Shown in pieces: positions 16,909 to 26,045 of a stretch of 64,000 bases of DNA. The notes beneath the pieces are model-generated. The model searched no databases, was not told the DNA's origin, and was given only the letters and a program-made list of their open reading frames with translations. Both the position numbers and the translations under genes were made by a program. The first letter of the stretch is position 1; the number at the start of each line of letters is the position of its first letter. The DNA lies in the NCBI GenBank assembly GCA_021833825.1, contig JAKBEL010000011.1, positions 102,610 to 166,609 of the forward strand, given 5' to 3'. This DNA is from a bacterium (GTDB lineage Bacteria > Babelota > Babeliae > Babelales > Vermiphilaceae).

Positions 16909-19900
16909 TTAGAATCTCTCTTCCCAAAGTACAACACCTGTGATGGTATGTGTGCCAGTAGAGTTTTTGGCTGCAGTAACTGTTGCAGTTTCCCCCGGAT
17001 AGAGAATAATCTCATAGGTGTCTTTAGGTATATAGTTGACGTTAGGCCCGTTTGAATAGGTGATGCTCGGTTGAACAAGGTAGAGAGTTCCAGTGCCAGC
17101 AGAATATGTTCCGGCAGTTGACACTGACATTACGGAACTTGAACTATTTACGTTGGTAAATGCAGTGCCGGTAACCGTGGCATTTTTTCTTAGCCTCATA
17201 GTTGCGCTCTCATTCACCGCATCAATAGGCCCTCCACCAAATGCAGCAACTCGCACTTGAATTCTGTTTGGTAAATTATTAAAGGTGCTATTATTCCGGA
17301 TAGTTAATATATGATTCTCTGTTCCTGTACCTCCACCAACAGAGACTGTATTATTTGCTTGATTGTATCTATATGATGAGGTATTAGCTGTTCCATTAAT
17401 ACCTGAGTTCCAACTTGCTGTTTGTAATGTAAGGACTGATGTTCCTGTTATATTCTCAACGCGTGCGGTTATAGGTAAAAATGGTTGTGCAATCGATGGG
17501 AATGTTGATGAGTTTGGATTGTAAATAATATGGAAGGTTATCCAGTTACCATTATTGTTCATGATCTGATATTTGACAACAGCGCTGCCTAACCAACCAA
17601 ATGCAATACGGAATACATTCAGGTTGCTCGGCACATAAACAAACCCGCTAGCTCCTGTGCCATCCAATTTATCTTGATTGAAGCTTGATTGTGCAATGAA
17701 AGTATCGACTACAATGCTAGGATTTACAGCATTACTTCTTTGCAATACGCCAAATGTTGATCCATTAAATCCTATAGCAAATCCATTCTGGTAATCATAT
17801 GGTCCGATTAATTGGGATGATGTTGAGGCGAATGATCCTGTAAATGCTGCTGTAAAGAAAGCATATGCTTCATGGCCAGAACGATAAATATTGGTTGCTT
17901 GTGATTGTACCTGTGCGATAGAATTGGTTGATGCAGCAGTGCTTAATATGGCCATACTATTTGCACTGGTAACTGTTCCTCCACCTTGAGTGTAGGTGTT
18001 GACTGGGGCAGCAGTCACGCCATATTGAAATTGAATACTAAAGCTATCAAGTAATCCTTCTGCGATCTGTGTTCCAAAAACAGATACAAATGCTTGATTT
18101 GCCGTTGTTGTGGTTGTAACTGCTGATAGAATTTGATTATCTAAGTTGATACCAACATCAACTTTAGAATTGATAGTCTGATCTAAGTTATAGATAGAGC
18201 TGGTTCTGGTATCAATTACGTTCACTGTTGATTGTGTAGATCTATCGATAGCAATATCAACATCGAGTTTAGAAGATATAACATTCACATTTGAGGCGAT
18301 AGTCTGATCAATGCTATAAATATTGTTAACAGTTATTTGAAGAGCTGCTATAGCGCTCGCATTATTTATGATATTGAGGTTGCTGATCTGAGAAGAGATG
18401 ACTTGATCAAGGCTATAAATAGAACTTGTTCTGGTGTCAATCACATTGACTGTCGATTGTGTAGATCTATCGATAGCAATATCCACATCTACCTTAGAAG
18501 ATATTGTGTTTACATTATTAGCAATAACTTGATTTATGCTGAATATGGATGCGGTTCTGGTATCAATTACGTTAATTGCACTGCAACAGTTCTGAGTATT
18601 AGATACAGAAGATTGAAGAGCGTCTATCTTAGAATTGATAGTCTGATCGAGGTTATAAATAGAACTTGTTCTGGTATCAATCACATTGACTGTCGATTGT
18701 GTGGATCTATCTATGGCAATATCCACATCGAGTTTAGAAGATATAACATTCACATTTGAGGCGATAGTCTGATCAATGCTATAAATATTGTTAACAGTTA
18801 TTTGAAGAGCTGCTATAGCGCTCGCATTATTTATGATATTGAGGTTGCTGATCTGAGAAGAGATGACTTGATCAAGGCTATAAATAGAACTGGTTCTAGT
18901 ATCAATGACATTGACTGTCGATTGAGTAGATCTATCGATGGCAATATCCACATCAACTTTAGAAGATACGCTGTTCACATTGCTAGCAATCACTTGGTCT
19001 AAACTGAATATAGAAGCAGTTCTGGTATCCATTGCGTTGATTGCACTGCAGCAGTTCTGTGCGTTGGCCACATAGGAAAGTATAGTCTGGTCTGTATTGT
19101 AAATAGAGCTGGTTCTAGTATCAATCACATTGACTGTCGATTGAGTAGATCTATCGATGGCAATATCCACATCAACTTTAGAAGATACGCTGTTCACATT
19201 GCCAGCAATCACTTGGTCTAAACTGAATATAGAAGCAGTTCTGGTATCCATTGCGTTGATTGCACTGCAGCAGTTCTGTGCGTTGGCCACATAAGAAAGT
19301 ATAGTCTGGTCTGTATTGTAAATAGAGCTGGTTCTAGTATCAATCACATTCACTGTCGACTGTGTAGATTTATCGATGGCAATATCTACATCAACTTTAG
19401 AAGATACGGAGTTTACGTTGTTAGCAATCACTTGGTCAATGCTAAATATCGAAGCTGTTCTGGTGTCCATTGCATTGATTGCACTGCAGCAGTTCTGTGC
19501 GTTGGCCACATAAGAAAGTATAGTCTGATCTGTATTGTAAATAGAACTTGTTCTGGTGTCGATCACATTGACCTTAGATGCTGTTGTCTGGTCAAGCGCG
19601 GTCAGTGCATCAACCTTAGAGTTGATAGTCTGATCAAGGTTATAAATGCTACTTGTTCTGGTGTCGATCACATTGACTGTTGATTGAATAGAGTTTACGT
19701 TGTTAGCAATCACTTGGTCTAAACTGAATATTGATGCGGTTCTGGTGTCCATCGCGTTTATTGCACTGCAGCAGTTGACCTGGTTATCGATTGCTGACTG
19801 TATTGATATCACTCTAGGGTCAATATCTTCAACATACGATTCGATAGTGTTGACAGTATCCCATATTCTCTTTTGGTTTGTCGGTTGTGAGCATGATGCA

Positions 19901-19980
19901 TTGAGACGAATAGTGAATGTTTCTAAAGATAGAAGAATTACAGACAATAAGACTTTTTTAAATAAGAAGGGGTATTTCAT
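16909..19980 (-). CDS. Long coiled-coil fibre protein with tail-fibre-like C-terminal domain
   Basis: A 1023-residue protein with a signal peptide (residues 1-29). Residues about 40-620 are repeats built on V-VIDTRTSSIY-LDQ-I and NCCSAINAMDTRTASIF-LDQVI, with hydrophobics at regular spacing typical of trimeric coiled coils. A Cys-Cys pair occurs in five repeats. The last 430 residues form a Gly/Thr/Asn-rich beta domain shared with the next gene. AAAGGA lies 8 bases before the ATG. This layout (shaft plus globular tip) resembles viral fibres and trimeric adhesins, so a surface fibre for host contact is likely. It is the first gene of the operon. The exact number of repeats may vary between strains. 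Confidence 0.78.
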   Translation of the reverse strand: MKYPFLFKKVLLSVILLSLETFTIRLNASCSQPTNQKRIWDTVNTIESYVEDIDPRVISIQSAIDNQVNCCSAINAMDTRTASIFSLDQVIANNVNSIQSTVNVIDTRTSSIYNLDQTINSKVDALTALDQTTASKVNVIDTRTSSIYNTDQTILSYVANAQNCCSAINAMDTRTASIFSIDQVIANNVNSVSSKVDVDIAIDKSTQSTVNVIDTRTSSIYNTDQTILSYVANAQNCCSAINAMDTRTASIFSLDQVIAGNVNSVSSKVDVDIAIDRSTQSTVNVIDTRTSSIYNTDQTILSYVANAQNCCSAINAMDTRTASIFSLDQVIASNVNSVSSKVDVDIAIDRSTQSTVNVIDTRTSSIYSLDQVISSQISNLNIINNASAIAALQITVNNIYSIDQTIASNVNVISSKLDVDIAIDRSTQSTVNVIDTRTSSIYNLDQTINSKIDALQSSVSNTQNCCSAINVIDTRTASIFSINQVIANNVNTISSKVDVDIAIDRSTQSTVNVIDTRTSSIYSLDQVISSQISNLNIINNASAIAALQITVNNIYSIDQTIASNVNVISSKLDVDIAIDRSTQSTVNVIDTRTSSIYNLDQTINSKVDVGINLDNQILSAVTTTTTANQAFVSVFGTQIAEGLLDSFSIQFQYGVTAAPVNTYTQGGGTVTSANSMAILSTAASTNSIAQVQSQATNIYRSGHEAYAFFTAAFTGSFASTSSQLIGPYDYQNGFAIGFNGSTFGVLQRSNAVNPSIVVDTFIAQSSFNQDKLDGTGASGFVYVPSNLNVFRIAFGWLGSAVVKYQIMNNNGNWITFHIIYNPNSSTFPSIAQPFLPITARVENITGTSVLTLQTASWNSGINGTANTSSYRYNQANNTVSVGGGTGTENHILTIRNNSTFNNLPNRIQVRVAAFGGGPIDAVNESATMRLRKNATVTGTAFTNVNSSSSVMSVSTAGTYSAGTGTLYLVQPSITYSNGPNVNYIPKDTYEIILYPGETATVTAAKNSTGTHTITGVVLWEERF
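18120..19790. repeat. Internal DNA repeats of the fibre gene
   Basis: A 219-base unit (73 codons) recurs with near identity: the block GCAGTTCTGTGCGTTGGCC begins at 19051, 19270 and 19489. A longer block recurs 465 bases apart (TATTGTTAAC at 18321 and 18786). These are coding repeats, not CRISPR. Confidence 0.85.
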
Positions 19981-20085
19981 ATTTACAATCCTTTAGTTTG
20001 AAGACAGCCTAAAATCTTTTTTTTGAGAGAGTCAACAATTTTTTGATAATAATTTTATCCTTTTTGGTGAGGGCTTTTTCCTGTT

Positions 20086-20134
20086 AAAATCTATTTTTTT
20101 GACCATTTTATTATGTAAACAAAAAATAGATTTT
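20086..20134. promoter_or_regulatory. Inverted repeat between divergent secreted genes
   Basis: AAAATCTATTTTTT (20086-20099) and AAAAAATAGATTTT (20121-20134) are perfect 14-base arms around 21 bases. It lies in the 250-base gap between the divergent genes at 19980 and 20232, a position suited to a shared operator, though an AT-rich coincidence is possible. Confidence 0.35.
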
Positions 20135-20231
20135 ATAAAATTATTACAATTTGGATTATTAATGTGATATGCTAGTTCATGAGTTAAGAATAAAGTTGTT
20201 TAAATATACGGTTTTTCATAAGGAGAGAAAA

Positions 20232-22349
20232 ATGAAAGCCAAATTATTAAGTATTTTGTTAATGTTGCCAATGGCAGTAAATGCCGGACTTGGTGACAGA
20301 GCCTATAGGAATCTGGTTGAAAGGTTCCCAAGTGCAGTCATTGTGCCGGCTGCCGGCAAAGGTATTGGGACCGCTGCATCCTCAGTGGTAGCTCCAATAG
20401 CAGAAGGGGTTGCATCATCAGCACCAGCTGCAACAGGTGGTTGGTTCAGTGGATGGGGAATTCCATCATGGGAAGGGACAAAATCAGTAGTAGGAACAGG
20501 TTTAGGTTTAGGCCAGTCAGCTCTTGCATATCCAGGTCGAGGTGTGGAGGCTGTAGGTTCAGGCCTAAAGGCAGCCGCTTCATATGTGACGCCAGAACCA
20601 GTTGGGAAATATGTTGGCCAAGGAGCATCATGGCTCGGTAGTCAATTAGCTCCATATACACCATCAATAAGTGATGAAGCTAGACAGGCTGCATTCGGTG
20701 CGGCGGCTCTTGCTGGTGCAGGTTATGCAGCTAAAAAGGGTTATGATTGGTGGACAAGTAAACCAAGCAAAGAATCAGAAAAAGTAGAAAATCCAACACA
20801 GAATTCTTCACAAGCAGATGTAATTCAGCAAGCGAGCTTCAATGCTGGAAATCCAGCTGGATTGGTATCTTCATTGGAGAATCCTTTAGTAGAAGCAGTT
20901 AGTAAAGAGGAACAAAGTTCTAAGGCCCCAGAATCAGCACCAGAAAAGACTGGTTGGTTTAGTGGATTGGGTTCATATATTCCATCTAAGAAGACCCTGG
21001 CAGGAGCAACAGGTATAGGTGGTTTAGGCTATGGTGTTAAAAAAGCGCATGATTGGTACAAAGGAGTGCCGTCTGAAGCTGTTCAACAGGCAGTTGCAGA
21101 GAAAGCTTTAACTACATTGGTTGAAGATACTATTGCTGCAAATGTTGCGCAAGCTGCTCAAGAGGCTATTGCATCAGCTCCAGCTGCAACTGGTGGTTGG
21201 TTCAGTGGATGGGGACGTCCATCATGGGAGGGTACAAAAGCTCTATTGAGTTCAGGATATGAAAAAATTCCAGCAATGCCAGCACAAGTAAAAGATGTTT
21301 GGGAAGGCACGAAATCATTGGCAGGAACAGGTTTAGGTTTAGGCCAGTCAGCTCTTGCATATCCAGGTCGAGGTGTAGAGGCTGTAGGTTCAGGCCTAAA
21401 GGCAGCCGCTTCATATGTGACGCCAGAACCAGTTGGGAAATATGTTGGCCAAATAGGGTCATGGATTGGTGATAAAGCAGCGCCATTGACACCAGGAGCA
21501 TTGACAGGTTGGAGTGATGAGGCTAAACAGGCGGCATTAGGTGCGGCAGTTCTTGCAGCAACGCTTTATGGTGCTAAAAAAGGTTTTGATCGCTTTAGAG
21601 GGTCAGAGGCGTATAGAGAGTTGAAAGACAGTATTGATATGATAGCTCAAGACGTCAATACTTATGCAATGACAGGTGATCTTAGCTTGTATGAGAGTAT
21701 AAAATTAGCTGTATCTGCTTTATTAGAAGCTTTACAATTGCGTGAGGGAGCAAACTTATTGTCTCCAAAAGAAGAAAGATTGTTAAAAGCTGAGCTTGCT
21801 GAGCAAATAGGTCAGCGCGATATGATTCACAATATTAATAAGAAGATTGATACATTGAAAACTGAGTATGAACAGCATCAAGCAAAACAATTATATAGTA
21901 GTATAGACAGTAATGTTGAGCTGACAGATATTCAAAAAAGCATGTTGAAAAATCGAATAGTTGAGTTGCCTATTAATAATAGAATGAAAAAGATAATAGG
22001 TACGTTAGATCTTCAAGAACGGATAGAGGCGATTAACACTGAAATTCGTCAGATTAACGAGCGCGGAGGAAATTATGCAGATCTTTCTGGTGACACGCTT
22101 GCTTACTGGAAGGGTATTTTACAACAAGAATTGGAACGACTTGAAAAGCTTCAAGAAGAGCAATTAACAGGTGAGTCGCAGCAACCAATAGTTTCAACTA
22201 CACCATCTGGTCGTCAACCAAGCGCTTGGTTGATCAACCCTGTAGGGAAGGGGCAAGCAGGTGGTAATCCATTATTGCCATCATCTGTGAAATTTGGCAC
22301 TCCTTCGCCGTTCACTCAAGCAGGTGTGGGTGCCTCAGGGAATCCATAA
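20232..22349 (+). CDS. Secreted modular Gly/Ala/Trp-rich protein, unknown function
   Basis: A 705-residue protein with a signal peptide (MKAKLLSILLMLPMAVNA) and AAGGAG before the ATG at 20232. It contains three related modules. Each starts with GWFSG(W/L)G and ends in a Gly/Ala-rich hydrophobic helix followed by KK--D and an aromatic (AGAGYAAKKGYDWW, IGGLGYGVKKAHDWY, AATLYGAKKGFDRF). Modules 1 and 3 share a stretch from TGLGLGQSALAYPG to PVGKYVGQ that is almost identical in DNA. Residues about 460-640 are coiled coil, and the end is low-complexity. Glycine-zipper helices suggest membrane insertion or self-assembly. No known family recognised. The next gene converges on it. Confidence 0.7.
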   Translation: MKAKLLSILLMLPMAVNAGLGDRAYRNLVERFPSAVIVPAAGKGIGTAASSVVAPIAEGVASSAPAATGGWFSGWGIPSWEGTKSVVGTGLGLGQSALAYPGRGVEAVGSGLKAAASYVTPEPVGKYVGQGASWLGSQLAPYTPSISDEARQAAFGAAALAGAGYAAKKGYDWWTSKPSKESEKVENPTQNSSQADVIQQASFNAGNPAGLVSSLENPLVEAVSKEEQSSKAPESAPEKTGWFSGLGSYIPSKKTLAGATGIGGLGYGVKKAHDWYKGVPSEAVQQAVAEKALTTLVEDTIAANVAQAAQEAIASAPAATGGWFSGWGRPSWEGTKALLSSGYEKIPAMPAQVKDVWEGTKSLAGTGLGLGQSALAYPGRGVEAVGSGLKAAASYVTPEPVGKYVGQIGSWIGDKAAPLTPGALTGWSDEAKQAALGAAVLAATLYGAKKGFDRFRGSEAYRELKDSIDMIAQDVNTYAMTGDLSLYESIKLAVSALLEALQLREGANLLSPKEERLLKAELAEQIGQRDMIHNINKKIDTLKTEYEQHQAKQLYSSIDSNVELTDIQKSMLKNRIVELPINNRMKKIIGTLDLQERIEAINTEIRQINERGGNYADLSGDTLAYWKGILQQELERLEKLQEEQLTGESQQPIVSTTPSGRQPSAWLINPVGKGQAGGNPLLPSSVKFGTPSPFTQAGVGASGNP
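20493..20621 (+). repeat. 129-base direct repeat, copy 1
   Basis: Identical to 21324-21452 except for one base (GTGGAGG against GTAGAGG). It encodes the GTGLGLGQSALAYPGRG region. Confidence 0.9.
21324..21452 (+). repeat. 129-base direct repeat, copy 2
   Basis: Second copy, 831 bases (277 codons) after the first and in frame with it. Recombination between copies would delete exactly one module pair without a frameshift. Confidence 0.9.
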
Positions 22350-22380
22350 ATGTTGACAGTTATAACTGTGTAATTAAAAT

Positions 22381-22410
22381 AAAGAGGAGCATGTTTACAT
22401 GCTCCTCTTT
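22381..22410. terminator. Bidirectional terminator
   Basis: AAAGAGGAGCATGT (22381-22394) and ACATGCTCCTCTTT (22397-22410) are perfect arms with a 2-base loop. It lies between the converging genes ending at 22349 and 22415. Confidence 0.85.
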
Positions 22411-22414
22411 TGCC

Positions 22415-23245
22415 TTATAACTTCTTAATCCCTTGCGACAATTTATGCACGAGATCAACAAAGGTGTTAAAAGGTGCTAGTTTATCTTTATCGGCTCTGT
22501 CGCCAAGCTCATTTTTGGCCTGTGTGATGCGTTGAGCGAATTTGGTTATACCTATCTGATATTCTTTTAAGAGATTTTCCGCTTTTGCTTTAATGACTCT
22601 TCTCTCCTCTTGAGAGATCTCTTGATAATACCCTCTTATTGCATCTAATCTTCGCAGAGCAGAGCTCAATTTACTATTTGCTTTAGAGATGTTCTCATAA
22701 GCTTTACCCTGTGCAGAAGATCTGACTGGTGGTTGCGCCATAGGTGCGATTGTTGGAGTTGATGGCAATAAAGATGAGGGCCTTAAAGCAGGGGGGAGTA
22801 GTTGCCGTTGAGCCTGTATAGGAACAGATTGCTCTTCTGACGCTGGTGGTATTATTGCTGATGATGACAAGGGCATGCCTGGTGTTAGTGTTGGTAAAAT
22901 AGCTTGTTCTGATGATGAAGAAGCTACCATGGAAGGTTCTACAAATGCAGTTGGTTCTACAAATGGGGTTTGGGTTATTTCTGGCTTAGGAGTTTCTTCT
23001 GGAAAAGACTTCATTTTAATGTTCGTAGAGGAAGGTTCTTGAAATTTAGCTTTAAAAGATGACGGTGTTCTAAATGATGGCTCATTGTCGTTGGCAATAG
23101 TGACCACCTTCATTGCATAAGGGCTGCCCGTTGGAAATTCAGGCTTAAAAGAAGATGGTACGGTGCTCGTTGGCTCTGAATCAGATGCACAACATGGTGA
23201 TGTAAAGAGCCCGCATAACATAATCATATAACAATATCTGTTCAT
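22415..23245 (-). CDS. Secreted Pro/Ser-rich protein, unknown function
   Basis: A 276-residue protein. The signal peptide (MNRYCYMIMLCGLFTSPCCA) ends in Cys residues, so lipoprotein processing is possible, although the lipobox is not canonical. Residues 22-175 are Pro/Ser/Thr-rich with short repeats (PSSFK at several places). The last 95 residues are helical and charged, likely coiled coil. AAGGAG precedes the ATG at 23245. It follows the gene at 23267-24625 by 21 bases on the same strand, so the two form an operon. No family recognised. Confidence 0.65.
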   Translation of the reverse strand: MNRYCYMIMLCGLFTSPCCASDSEPTSTVPSSFKPEFPTGSPYAMKVVTIANDNEPSFRTPSSFKAKFQEPSSTNIKMKSFPEETPKPEITQTPFVEPTAFVEPSMVASSSSEQAILPTLTPGMPLSSSAIIPPASEEQSVPIQAQRQLLPPALRPSSLLPSTPTIAPMAQPPVRSSAQGKAYENISKANSKLSSALRRLDAIRGYYQEISQEERRVIKAKAENLLKEYQIGITKFAQRITQAKNELGDRADKDKLAPFNTFVDLVHKLSQGIKKL

Positions 23246-23266
23246 TATATTCTCCTTTTTTTAATC

Positions 23267-24625
23267 TCAAACGGTTGGAAGCAGATACTGCTTTAAACTT
23301 TCATTGGTCGCAAACTCTGGTGTTTCAAGAATGATATTGCTAGCCTCTTCTATGTCTCTTCTTAGCAGATCTTCAACATTTTTTTTGACTTCAGTATGTT
23401 TTATTGCAGGCACAGGTGCTTCAGTCGGCTTTTTCTTTGCGGATTCTTGAGGATTTTTGCCATTCTCTTCAGGCCTTACACCTTTTGCACCACTTCCTCC
23501 ACCAGAACCTTTTGCGCTTGAGCCTCCAGTTGCTTTGCCAAGCTCTTTTTTCTCTTTTCTCTTGAAATCATCGCTTTCAGATTTCGGTTTTTTTGGTGGT
23601 CTATATGATGGCATTGATCCTCGTCCATCACCTAAGCCAAAATCATCAAAGCTTGGTAGCATAAAATCATTTCTTCGTTCAGGTTTTCCCGCAGTACGGA
23701 CAGGAACAGCAACTTCAGGGCGTCTGCCCGCAAGTGCCATCTTTGTAGCCTTCTCCTCCTCTTCTCGGATTTTTTTTGCCATAGGGTCAAAGAGTTCGAA
23801 GATTTTTTGCAACTCTTCATTGATCTTATTGCGATATAGAGCATCAGTCAATGTGTTGATAACATGAATTGATGCATTTTTATTCGGATCGCTCATGCTT
23901 GCAATCTCAAAAGGGGTCACTTTGATAGCGGGTTCATATTCATTCAACTTTGATTGTAATCTTCTCAGGCTTTGGACTAATGCTTCATTCTTTGCAAGTT
24001 CATCAAGATGTTTAAAACCTATCTTTACATCTTTATCTTTAAATCGTTGCAAAATGTGCACCAACTTATTCAGATCATGTTGAAATGTTGACCAACTATC
24101 GGCTTGCCAATCGGTGATGCGCCCTTTTTGCACCCAGCCCAGTACTTTGCCATCAAAATCGGGTAACGCAGCTGCTTTTGTTAAAAAACTCTCAATAAGG
24201 ATAACAATCTGTGAAATAACATTTATAATAGCATCAGTCTTTTCAGCAGTAACAACAGGTTGAACTTGAGGCGTAGGCTCTTTTTTGATAGGTGTTTGAG
24301 GAGCAACAGGGGCAACAGGCGCTTCCATAGTAGGACCAGTTTCAGCAGAGATAAGATTCATTAAGTACTGTTCTTTCTCTTCTGGAGCCATATGGGCCGT
24401 CTCCTGCTCCAGCCTTTCTGTTTCACGCGCAACTTCTTGCCAGAAAGAATCACGTTGATCTTCTGGCAATGCAGCATTGATCTCTTGCATTAATTGGTTA
24501 AGAAGCTCCTCTTCTGACATATTTGGATTAAATCCACCGCCCATTGGGGGCATGCTATGATTTATAGTGGACAGTGTGATTGAAAGAATAACTACTACGA
24601 CACAATATATTTTTTTAATGAGCAT
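23267..24625 (-). CDS. Secreted helical protein, unknown function
   Basis: A 452-residue protein with a signal peptide (MLIKKIYCVVVVILSITLS). It has Met/Pro/Gly-rich and acidic stretches after the signal, a helical middle (about 120-300) and a Lys/Ser/Gly low-complexity segment (about 340-400). The C-terminus contains VEDLLRRDIEEASNII. AGGGAGTC lies in front of the ATG. First gene of a two-gene unit with 22415-23245. No enzyme motif is visible; an envelope structural or effector role is only a guess. Confidence 0.65.
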   Translation of the reverse strand: MLIKKIYCVVVVILSITLSTINHSMPPMGGGFNPNMSEEELLNQLMQEINAALPEDQRDSFWQEVARETERLEQETAHMAPEEKEQYLMNLISAETGPTMEAPVAPVAPQTPIKKEPTPQVQPVVTAEKTDAIINVISQIVILIESFLTKAAALPDFDGKVLGWVQKGRITDWQADSWSTFQHDLNKLVHILQRFKDKDVKIGFKHLDELAKNEALVQSLRRLQSKLNEYEPAIKVTPFEIASMSDPNKNASIHVINTLTDALYRNKINEELQKIFELFDPMAKKIREEEEKATKMALAGRRPEVAVPVRTAGKPERRNDFMLPSFDDFGLGDGRGSMPSYRPPKKPKSESDDFKRKEKKELGKATGGSSAKGSGGGSGAKGVRPEENGKNPQESAKKKPTEAPVPAIKHTEVKKNVEDLLRRDIEEASNIILETPEFATNESLKQYLLPTV

Positions 24626-24782
24626 AATTGAAGACTCCCTGTCTTATCTCTTTACTTTGTAATATAACTATAAGTATATCTATCTATAAGAATATATCAC
24701 ATAATGATAATATATTTAATACTATTTTTATAAAAAGCATATGTTGTGTTTGTAGAATAACATAATCTGTTATGAGTCTGCT

Positions 24783-25130
24783 ATGAAAAAAAAGAGAGGT
24801 TTTTTACTCATTGAGCTTATGTTCGCATTGGTTGCGCTCAGTTTTATGCTCTCTCTCTTTGCACAATTTTTTTCATCTGTTATTAGTTGGCATAAAGAGG
24901 CTCGATCTAGATTAGAAATATTATTGATCATGCAAAATCATAGTGAAAAGATATGGCAGGGCTTGCCCCCAGAATCATTAGAAAAAAATAATATATTATA
25001 TACAGATCTTGCCTTACCACATATAGAAGGTCTTATTATGCCAAGATTGAAATATGGCATGCTTGAACATCGTACGCCTACTAAATCGATAGTTGTACAG
25101 TTGCCAGGATATATATATGAAGCGACATAA
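24783..25130 (+). CDS. Pseudopilin (GspI/PilV-like)
   Basis: A 115-residue protein with a type III signal: MKKKRG then FLLIELMFALVALSF. Cleavage by prepilin peptidase would follow Gly6, and Glu11 is the conserved Glu at position +5. The short C-terminal part is of minor-pilin size. It is the first of three overlapping pilin-like genes, so it probably belongs to the tip of a type II secretion or type IV pilus-like fibre. No prepilin peptidase, ATPase or secretin gene is in the window. Confidence 0.8.
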   Translation: MKKKRGFLLIELMFALVALSFMLSLFAQFFSSVISWHKEARSRLEILLIMQNHSEKIWQGLPPESLEKNNILYTDLALPHIEGLIMPRLKYGMLEHRTPTKSIVVQLPGYIYEAT

Positions 25131-25608
25131 ATATGGTTTTATTTTAATAGAATGGATGGTGCAGTTTTTGCTGCTAACAACTGTTGCGCTTATATCATAT
25201 AATCTGATTGCTTCATGGCATCGAACGATTGTGCAGATGAACAGAGTTTGCAATAGATTGTTGCCTATCTATATAGCAACAGATATTATGCGTACAGATA
25301 TTCATGAAGCGACAAAGGTCAATGTAGATGGAAATGCGATGCTCTTGAGCATCACAAGTGAGCATCGCTCTATAACATGGTATTGCAAAGAGAAGAGGTT
25401 GTTTCGATCGATCAAATCATATGATCAGAAAGATCAGCGATGGCTAAATCCATATTATGGTCTTTTTGCTCAGCATATAGTTGATTGTAAAACTCATATA
25501 TCAAGATCATCGAAAGGATTAGATCTGATTGAGGTGGATCTAAAGATTGAAAATAGATCAGATAAAATAGGGTTGAATTCACCATTGCGTAATGGAGTAA
25601 TAATATGA
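25117..25608 (+). CDS. Pseudopilin (GspJ/PilW-like)
   Basis: A 163-residue protein. The start at 25117 gives MKRHKYG then FILIEWMVQFLLL, a prepilin signal with Glu at +5. An upstream in-frame start would bury this motif. It overlaps the end of the preceding gene by 14 bases and the next start by 4 (ATGA at 25605). The C-terminal domain has two Cys (around WYCKEKR and VDCKTH) and beta-rich character like GspJ or PilW. It would act as a minor subunit nucleating fibre assembly in the inner membrane. Confidence 0.75.
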   Translation: MKRHKYGFILIEWMVQFLLLTTVALISYNLIASWHRTIVQMNRVCNRLLPIYIATDIMRTDIHEATKVNVDGNAMLLSITSEHRSITWYCKEKRLFRSIKSYDQKDQRWLNPYYGLFAQHIVDCKTHISRSSKGLDLIEVDLKIENRSDKIGLNSPLRNGVII

Positions 25609-26045
25609 GCCTGCGCAGAGGATCAGCATTGTTAATGGTACTTCTGCTTATGACCGGTGTGAGTATGTTGCTTATAAATCTCAATTATCGCTTTTCATTA
25701 TTAGTGCAGACCGTTGTGCAGCGTGAAAAACAGTTGCAGCTTTACTGTGCTGCTCAGGCGGTGATGTTTTATGCCATACAACTTGCCAAACATAATTGGG
25801 ATGAGATACACATGAGATTGCGCGATGAAAGTATAGTATATAGAGATGTACCTTGGCACATGAGATCAGATAAGATAATGCAAGCCTCTATCTCATATGA
25901 AAAATCAGGAGAAGCGCTTTTTGTTACTATTGAATTATGTGATGATAAAGATCATAGAAAAGAATCGATTTCGTGCAAGGTGACTGCAGAAAATAGAGGA
26001 GCAAGAGATGTTCAACTTATGATACTAGATTGGAAGGAGAGATGA
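25605..26045 (+). CDS. Pseudopilin-like protein (GspK/PilX-like)
   Basis: A 146-residue protein starting MSLRRG then SALLMVLLLMTGVSM, a prepilin-type signal without the +5 Glu. Lack of that Glu is characteristic of GspK. It is much shorter than a usual GspK (about 300 residues), so it is either a reduced form or a PilX-type protein. It starts inside the stop codon of the previous gene. The three genes form a coupled operon. Confidence 0.65.
   Translation: MSLRRGSALLMVLLLMTGVSMLLINLNYRFSLLVQTVVQREKQLQLYCAAQAVMFYAIQLAKHNWDEIHMRLRDESIVYRDVPWHMRSDKIMQASISYEKSGEALFVTIELCDDKDHRKESISCKVTAENRGARDVQLMILDWKER

Noticed and set aside
18120..19790. Regularly spaced repeats resembling a CRISPR array
   Set aside because: They are long in-frame coding repeats of the fibre gene (219 bases) with no short repeat and variable-spacer pattern and no cas genes nearby.
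18337..19996. Several open frames on the plus strand opposite the fibre gene
   Set aside because: Shadows of the repeated coding sequence, Cys/Arg-rich, no ribosome sites.
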